From Branchiostoma floridae (lineage: Eukaryota; Chordata; Leptocardii; Amphioxiformes; Branchiostomatidae), in the NCBI RefSeq assembly GCF_000003815.2, contig NC_049997.1, positions 15,052,063 to 15,116,062 of the forward strand: a DNA stretch of 64,000 nt, written 5' to 3'. Below are positions 58,503-64,000 of the stretch, piece by piece. Within the stretch, counting starts at the first letter, position 1, and every line of letters starts with the position of its first letter. Below the pieces are notes generated by a model, which saw only the letters and a program-made list of their open reading frames with translations, made no database searches and had not been told where the DNA came from. Both the position numbers and the translations under genes were made by a program.

Positions 58503-60942
58503 TTTCCCAAATTATACAAACATTAAGAATGCTGTATATACATGTAGCGACCACCTGTCGACATAGACCTGGTTTTATAGTCTTTTAGCTTTTAGGGAAG
58601 TTTTTGTACAACAGCTATGATTCACATAAAGTATCGCTTCATTTTATTGTAGTACTCCACAGAAGCGGTGTATAATTTCGAGACATGGTCGACAGGCCCC
58701 GAGGACTGCATCAGAGTGTGCGCTCTTGTTTTGAGAAAGCCTGGGGGTTTACAGGAAACCATATTGTGGTTTCGCCAAATATTATTGGTGCAATTCCTGC
58801 CACCGGATGAACAACACGGGACAGACGGTCTGGCAAAAACATCCAAACTAACCTTGGCCAACGGAGTGGGGAGGAAAATGGATTGCTCTAACACCTGTAT
58901 GATTACGTATGCAGATGTTAAATGTGTTCCACGCATAGTGAAAAATGTGTTCTTTCACTGGGGAACAATCAGACTGTCAGACTAATACATGGTTTGTTTT
59001 GGCTACAAGGCATAAAATATCACCACTGTATCCTATAACTATATGGATAGTCTGTGCCAAGAATACATGTTTACTAATCATACAGGAAAACAACAAGAAA
59101 TACACATAGATGTTTACTGTTGTGAAATTCAACAAAGCCAGCATATACTATCGAAGCAAAACAAAGTACAGTTGGCATGTTTCTACAAGCAACTTCAGAC
59201 TATCTCCAAGCAGATGTTAAGTCCAGCTTAGTGTTTTAGCATGTTTTTGAGGCTTATTATATGTTTTTGGAGGTGAAAAGAGGTAAAAACATTGATTCCT
59301 AGGAAGCCATACAGCATACTGTAAAACTTGAAATCTTTGTGGTAGCTTTATGACACTGAAAAAAAATGCAATTCCAATATGTCAACTTCATAATTTCTTT
59401 CATAAAACTTCCTTGATGATGATATAGATTTGTTTCAACTGCTGACTGAAACACTGAAAAAATTCCCTGCGCAAATAAACAAATTTACAGTAAAAAGCCT
59501 AAAAAAAACACACCACACATACAATGAGTGGGCCCCTGGCGTCTGCTTGTATATTACTCCAAGCACACTCCAGTCTGTGTTTTCCAGTACAAGCATGAAG
59601 CCAAACTCACATCTGTAGGTAATGCCTTTCCCCGGGGAACTAACCCACTACCCAAACAGTAGCCTGGCTGTACTAGAAACCAGGAAGTTGTCATGCTTCT
59701 TGTTAGCAAATTTCGGCCACATGTGCCTGACAGTTGATACAGGGATATTTGTGCACCCAGGAGGCTTTCCCTTCAGACATGCATGTGTCAAGCATTTTCA
59801 AGACAGGGCTTTCATGTTATTTTTGTCCAGCATGTTGCTGGAATTACAGAAACTTGATCCTTATACAATATAGTGTTGTTATTGTTGAGCGTACTTCCAA
59901 AATCATTTATATTGCACGTATTGTAAATATTTTAAGTCATATATTCAATTTTACGGTATTTTATGGAGTGTGGTTCAAAAAAAGGTCAAATAAAATCAAC
60001 TTTCGCTTCTCCAAATCTGATATTACTAAACTGAAACACAAACAGTAAATCCGTTGATCAGTACAGTCCACAATCAAAGGACAAATTGAATTGCAAAGAA
60101 AATTTTAAAATCACCATAATTTGCTAATTAGAACCTAATTCTTTTCCTTTTTCATGTGAAATTTGCTTTGCTCAAGTAGACCTCCTTTTTCAGGTGGGTT
60201 TCGCTTCCCTCATTGTGTATTTTTATCTTATACACACAAAGGTGCAGGGAAAAATTCACGAGCTCAATGTCCTTTCTTCAAACAGCCAAAAGACAACAAA
60301 AGGTACAAACAAAACACATGACAATAAGAGAGCAAATTGAACTTTTGAACTAGTGCCTTTCTTTGTCTTTGTTTTGCAGTAGTTGTTGTTGATTTTCTAC
60401 TCCAACAGATTGTACAAAATTGTATTCAAATTATGATTCTGCTGACAGCTCTTTCTCTTTTAGACAATAATAGCAGTAACATAGTTTTCATGTTCTTTAT
60501 TTTCTCAAACACCATTTCAAATTCAACTTTTCCTCCAACAGAAGAAATTTCCTAACAGTAACACAAGACAATAGAAATTGATTTCTTTCACTGTCAGTAG
60601 CTCCAGAGGGCTGCTATGTTCTTTTGCCCCAAACCATGGAGCCCCCCAAAACAACAGCAGTGTTACATGATACCCAGGTCCTGTCCACTTTCCCTCTTCA
60701 ACCCCCATTAGAAACTACATCCTACCCTCCAAAAACACTCGCAACTGTTGCCACCATTCTCAACAACACGACCATACCAGTCTACAACGGTATAAGGTAC
60801 GGTCGTATTATAAGTCCATGGTTAATCTTGGCACAGACTAGACCGGCACATGTTCTCATTATTTGACCTTTCCAAAGAATGTCACCCCAGTCTTCAAAAC
60901 CTTGCCACAGAATAAAGGAGAGGATTTGGCGAGTGTGCCTAC
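58503..60942. other. Gene-free stretch (Shank intron if the 60943 exon is real)
   Basis: A fragment of the gaccacctgtc repeat lies near 58552-58575. Open frames at 58622-58985 on both strands and at 59734-60048 have no recognised motif or splice context. Confidence 0.4.
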
Positions 60943-61120
60943 CTTTGTCGTCGATTGTCATCTCCGCCACCATGGACGAGGCCCTCGCTTTCGTCACGTT
61001 CGGCGACTTTTCCCCGCCGCCGTTTCGTCCGCCACCGTCAGGGCTCCCTGCGTGGAAGAAGGACGAAACGGATAAGCCTCGGAGCCGGCGTATGGAAAAC
61101 CTTTTCTTCAGTGTTGACAT
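60943..61120 (-). CDS. Candidate alternative first exon of Shank
   Basis: The ATG at 61120 (minus) opens MSTLKKRFSIRRLRGLSVSS, then a Gly-rich stretch, then KARASSMVAEMTIDDK, ending at a good donor (aaag/gtaggc). The exon ends in phase 1, exactly what the Shank exon at 41329 accepts (the joined codon would be GAT, reading IDDKDLENLQ). The end RASSMVAEM also resembles the vertebrate Shank RSKSMTAEL that stands just before the same junction. The exon is richer in CpG than its surroundings, as a promoter would be. Internal promoters giving short Shank forms are known in vertebrates. It could instead start an unrelated gene. Confidence 0.5.
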
Positions 61121-61420
61121 GGTGGCAGTCCTGATCAGTTTTTAAACACCACCAAAAAACACACACAGTTTCTGCTCCTCTACTTTACACCCTACGGTGT
61201 TAAACCGTTGCTCTCCGGTCATACGTCCATAATGTGACGGTCTGGAAAAACGTGGGGCCTCCCGAAAACAAGTATCCAAACAGAGTGGTTTGGTAGCATT
61301 CCAGGCCCGTGAGCCTTGTGGTGGCACACTCAACTCTCTGTTTGCACAGGGGGTGGGCAGGGTAGGCGGGAACATTGACTCACCCCCTACACTACCCAAC
61401 CCCAATTCTCATCAACTCTT
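61121..61420 (-). promoter_or_regulatory. Presumed promoter region upstream of the 60943-61120 exon
   Basis: Region 5' of the minus-strand ATG at 61120. Somewhat GC-rich, no TATA box recognised. Called only from its position and the CpG-rich first exon. Confidence 0.3.
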
Positions 61421-64000
61421 CACACAAAAGGATCACTTCAACTCAATAAAACAGTCTATTTCCATATAATATGTCCCCAGCTGATTGATTTTTTTGTCTA
61501 ATCCCCTTGTTGTGGCTGGTTGCACCACCCCTATGTAAATCCGCACTTAGAATGGATCTGGGAAACTCAATACAGGGTGCTAAATATGTATGTTAGGCTT
61601 GTTGGGGGCAGTGAGCTGTGACCTTATTTCCATATCCTACAGAGAGCAGGGGCCTTTCTAAAACAGTTGCTTGGTTCACAGCACTTTGAGGAAAGGAAGC
61701 AGAGAAATCACAGGGACAATGTGTGAGAGAGGTCAATAGTTTTTTCACCTCCGCAGACAAAAGTATTGTAATGCAAAGCAGGTATTATTGTAGAGAGAGG
61801 TGACACATGGGGTTCACAGTTGTGCAGGCACTTTCAAAACGTTACCGGTTCTTGTTACTCTTCTTACACAGTGCTTAGGCAAACATAATGGCAGGATTTT
61901 TGGCTAATCCCATCAAAACAGTTTGAACTAAGCACACGACAAACTTGCAAAAGTTGTTTTTCTTCATAGTTGATACAGTTCTTAAAAAAACAGAAAAAAA
62001 TCTTAATCCTCTATTTTTGGAGTAAATTTTAGAAATTTTATCATTGATATTGCATATTTTGTCTGAATTTTTTAAAGCTGAACCTTCAGGATTGTATTAT
62101 GTAACAGTCTTTCCTCTAATTGTCTGTACCATCTATAGGGTATGAGTCTTTGCAAAGGAATTCTAATCAGAAAAACAACCAACAACCTTGTGGCTTAAAA
62201 TAGCCTCACAGTAGTAACTTAACGTATTTACTTTTGAAGGCAAAATAAAATTCCTACCCCAACATGCCAGACTAATATCGCAGGCAATAAAACATTTCAC
62301 GCGATCCATCGTACACGCGATTCATCCAACACACTGCGTTACCCAGCATATCAATCAGAAAGGCAGACCAATTGTCGGACAGAATTGAGAAACGGTATCC
62401 AACAATGGGTGGGCAGACTTATCAGTCGAACTGAACAATGGTTTTCAAACACTCAACATTATGCAGATGTTGAAGTAGAAGTAGAAGTCGACTTTGCTTT
62501 GTTGTAGGTGTTATTCTTTCATGATAGAAAGTCCTGGCTGAGGATTGTGAAGTATGTGTTTAAAACAATGTGGTGTAGTATGTGAGAAAAACAATATTGT
62601 TGCTAAGAGTCATGGCTGTCTCCAGGACCCATCCCTCCGTTCTAGGACAGTAATTTGTTTGTTGGATAGACAAAAATTTTACCCTGTAAATCCATAATAT
62701 CTGAACATCATTACACAAAACTGACAAAATGTACTTTCTTCAGCTTGAAATAAAAAATGTACAATGTCCAACAATTAACATGGCCTCCTAAACAATGAGT
62801 AGGATGGAAATAATAGTTTTAAAAAAATGGAGTCTTGCTAGGTGTGATATTGTTTCACATCTCTACCGTTTTGTTTATGAAGTCCATTTGCCATGGTGGT
62901 TTTCCACAAATGATCTTCACGTTTCACTAATTTTTGCTGAGCCGAGCCATTTGCTAAAACCATGCCACGGTCAATGGCCATGTTCCAACACAAACTGTTT
63001 GTTCCTGTCTTTTGAAATCCTTGGACTCCAAATGATAACGTTGAAAGACATTTGCTGACTATACCATCCTATCTTGGTTCAGGGAAGACTTTTTTTCTGT
63101 CAGAAATTTTACGCCTAAAACAAATATCACCAAACTGAATGGTCAAATCACAAATAACTGGAAGAAGAATTAAAATGTAGTAAACAGTGTGTTCTTCAAA
63201 TTGTCCTCATCCAAATGCCCCCTAGAGGGGGTATCAGACAATGAGGATTTCCAGCACCAATCTCTCAGCACCAGGCTAGTGTACTGATTGGTTGCCATTA
63301 GACCCTGTTCCTCAATCAGCACTAACCAAACAGACAACCTGTCATCCCCTGAAAGCCCAGTGTTGATTGGCAATTTCACAGAGGAAGTTGTTGCTTATCA
63401 GTTCCTCCTGGGAAAGGAACCACACAGATAGGAGGGGCTGATTTCAGTGTAGTGACAGCCAGAGTGTTACATGTAACTGTTAGTGTTATATGGCCTACTA
63501 AACCTGTATGTGTGACCTACTCTACAAACCACCTAGCTAATATGAAACTTTTTGGTGATTTGTTAGACAATTTTTTCCCATTTACACTAGCATGAAGAAT
63601 CCTGTCTAAGTGTCTATGGTAACCATATTTCCACATACACCAGATTTTATTGGTCTGGGCAGTTTTGACTGTACTAGATGCTAAATTTAACAATTTTTTT
63701 CTACACCACTTTTACAAGGTTATTCTACTACTAGTAATCCAAACTGATCTATATACTGTAAACCTTGAAATGGTTATGGTGGCTTAACAATTCTCAAATA
63801 CATCCACGACACTGCAAGTGTACAGTAGATTTAGTACTATTACAGTAATACAGAATTGTTTTGACCGCAAACTTAAAAAACTGCAAAAACCTAGCTGAGG
63901 ACCTTCAGTGTTCCTACATGAAATTACGTCCCTGCAAAAATGAACCAATCTACTGTGATGACAAAATGTCGTTTCCTCTATCGACTTCAATTGAAATCCA
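61421..64000. other. Gene-free stretch to the window end
   Basis: No gene recognised. Another fragment of the dispersed gaccacctgtct-type repeat occurs near 63595-63675. Expected to be Shank intron or upstream sequence. Confidence 0.4.

Noticed and set aside
58622..58985. Open frames of 104-105 codons on both strands
   Set aside because: Opposite-strand overlap, no recognisable motif, no convincing splice sites, AT-rich surroundings.
1..64000. tRNA, rRNA and CRISPR arrays
   Set aside because: None seen by eye. The tandem arrays lack CRISPR-like spacers and the organism is an animal. Cloverleaf folding was not computed.

Overview
This is animal genomic DNA with long introns, GT-AG splice sites, dense small transposons, simple repeats and two 100-N assembly gaps (24717-24816, 47566-47665). 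The genes (headcase, Shank, and a small cluster of NXPE esterase-like genes) and the repeat style (abundant MITEs, truncated LINEs, polymorphic-looking tandem repeats) fit an invertebrate deuterostome. An amphioxus (Branchiostoma) is my best guess. The genus is inference; the gene calls rest on motifs read directly.

Layout. 1-3697: two tandem copies of an unrecognised single-pass membrane protein gene. The first is partial at the window edge, the second is shortened and frameshifted. 3720-4055: a tetranucleotide microsatellite. 5090-8728: a four-exon headcase (HECA) gene whose exon phases all join. 8729-13799: no gene, mostly tandem and dispersed repeats. 13800-35483: three copies (A, B, C) of a four-exon NXPE gene. 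A (minus) and B (plus) stand head to head as arms of a large inverted duplication centred near 20.4 kb, with a dead mariner element at the centre. C is a direct repeat of B about 8 kb downstream. A reads open. B has one frameshift in a G run. C has a 1.2-kb transposon in exon 2 and an altered catalytic-site residue. 35484-61120: the 3' part of a minus-strand Shank gene, with a last exon, one upstream exon, a possible microexon and a possible alternative first exon at 60943-61120. Its long introns hold a 5'-truncated LINE (44926-47010), MITEs and a roughly 250-bp tandem repeat. 61121-64000: no gene recognised.

The main points of interest are the NXPE palindrome and its decay, the undescribed-looking transposon with 13-bp inverted ends and a 6-bp target duplication inside NXPE C, and a 0.46-kb-arm foldback structure in NXPE B intron 1. 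Also notable are the tandem membrane-protein genes, and a Shank gene that appears to end without a SAM domain and may have an internal promoter. The NXPE genes probably encode Golgi type II membrane enzymes acting on glycans. Headcase is a growth and cell-cycle regulator and Shank a postsynaptic scaffold. Nothing suggests these loci work together; they are simply neighbours.
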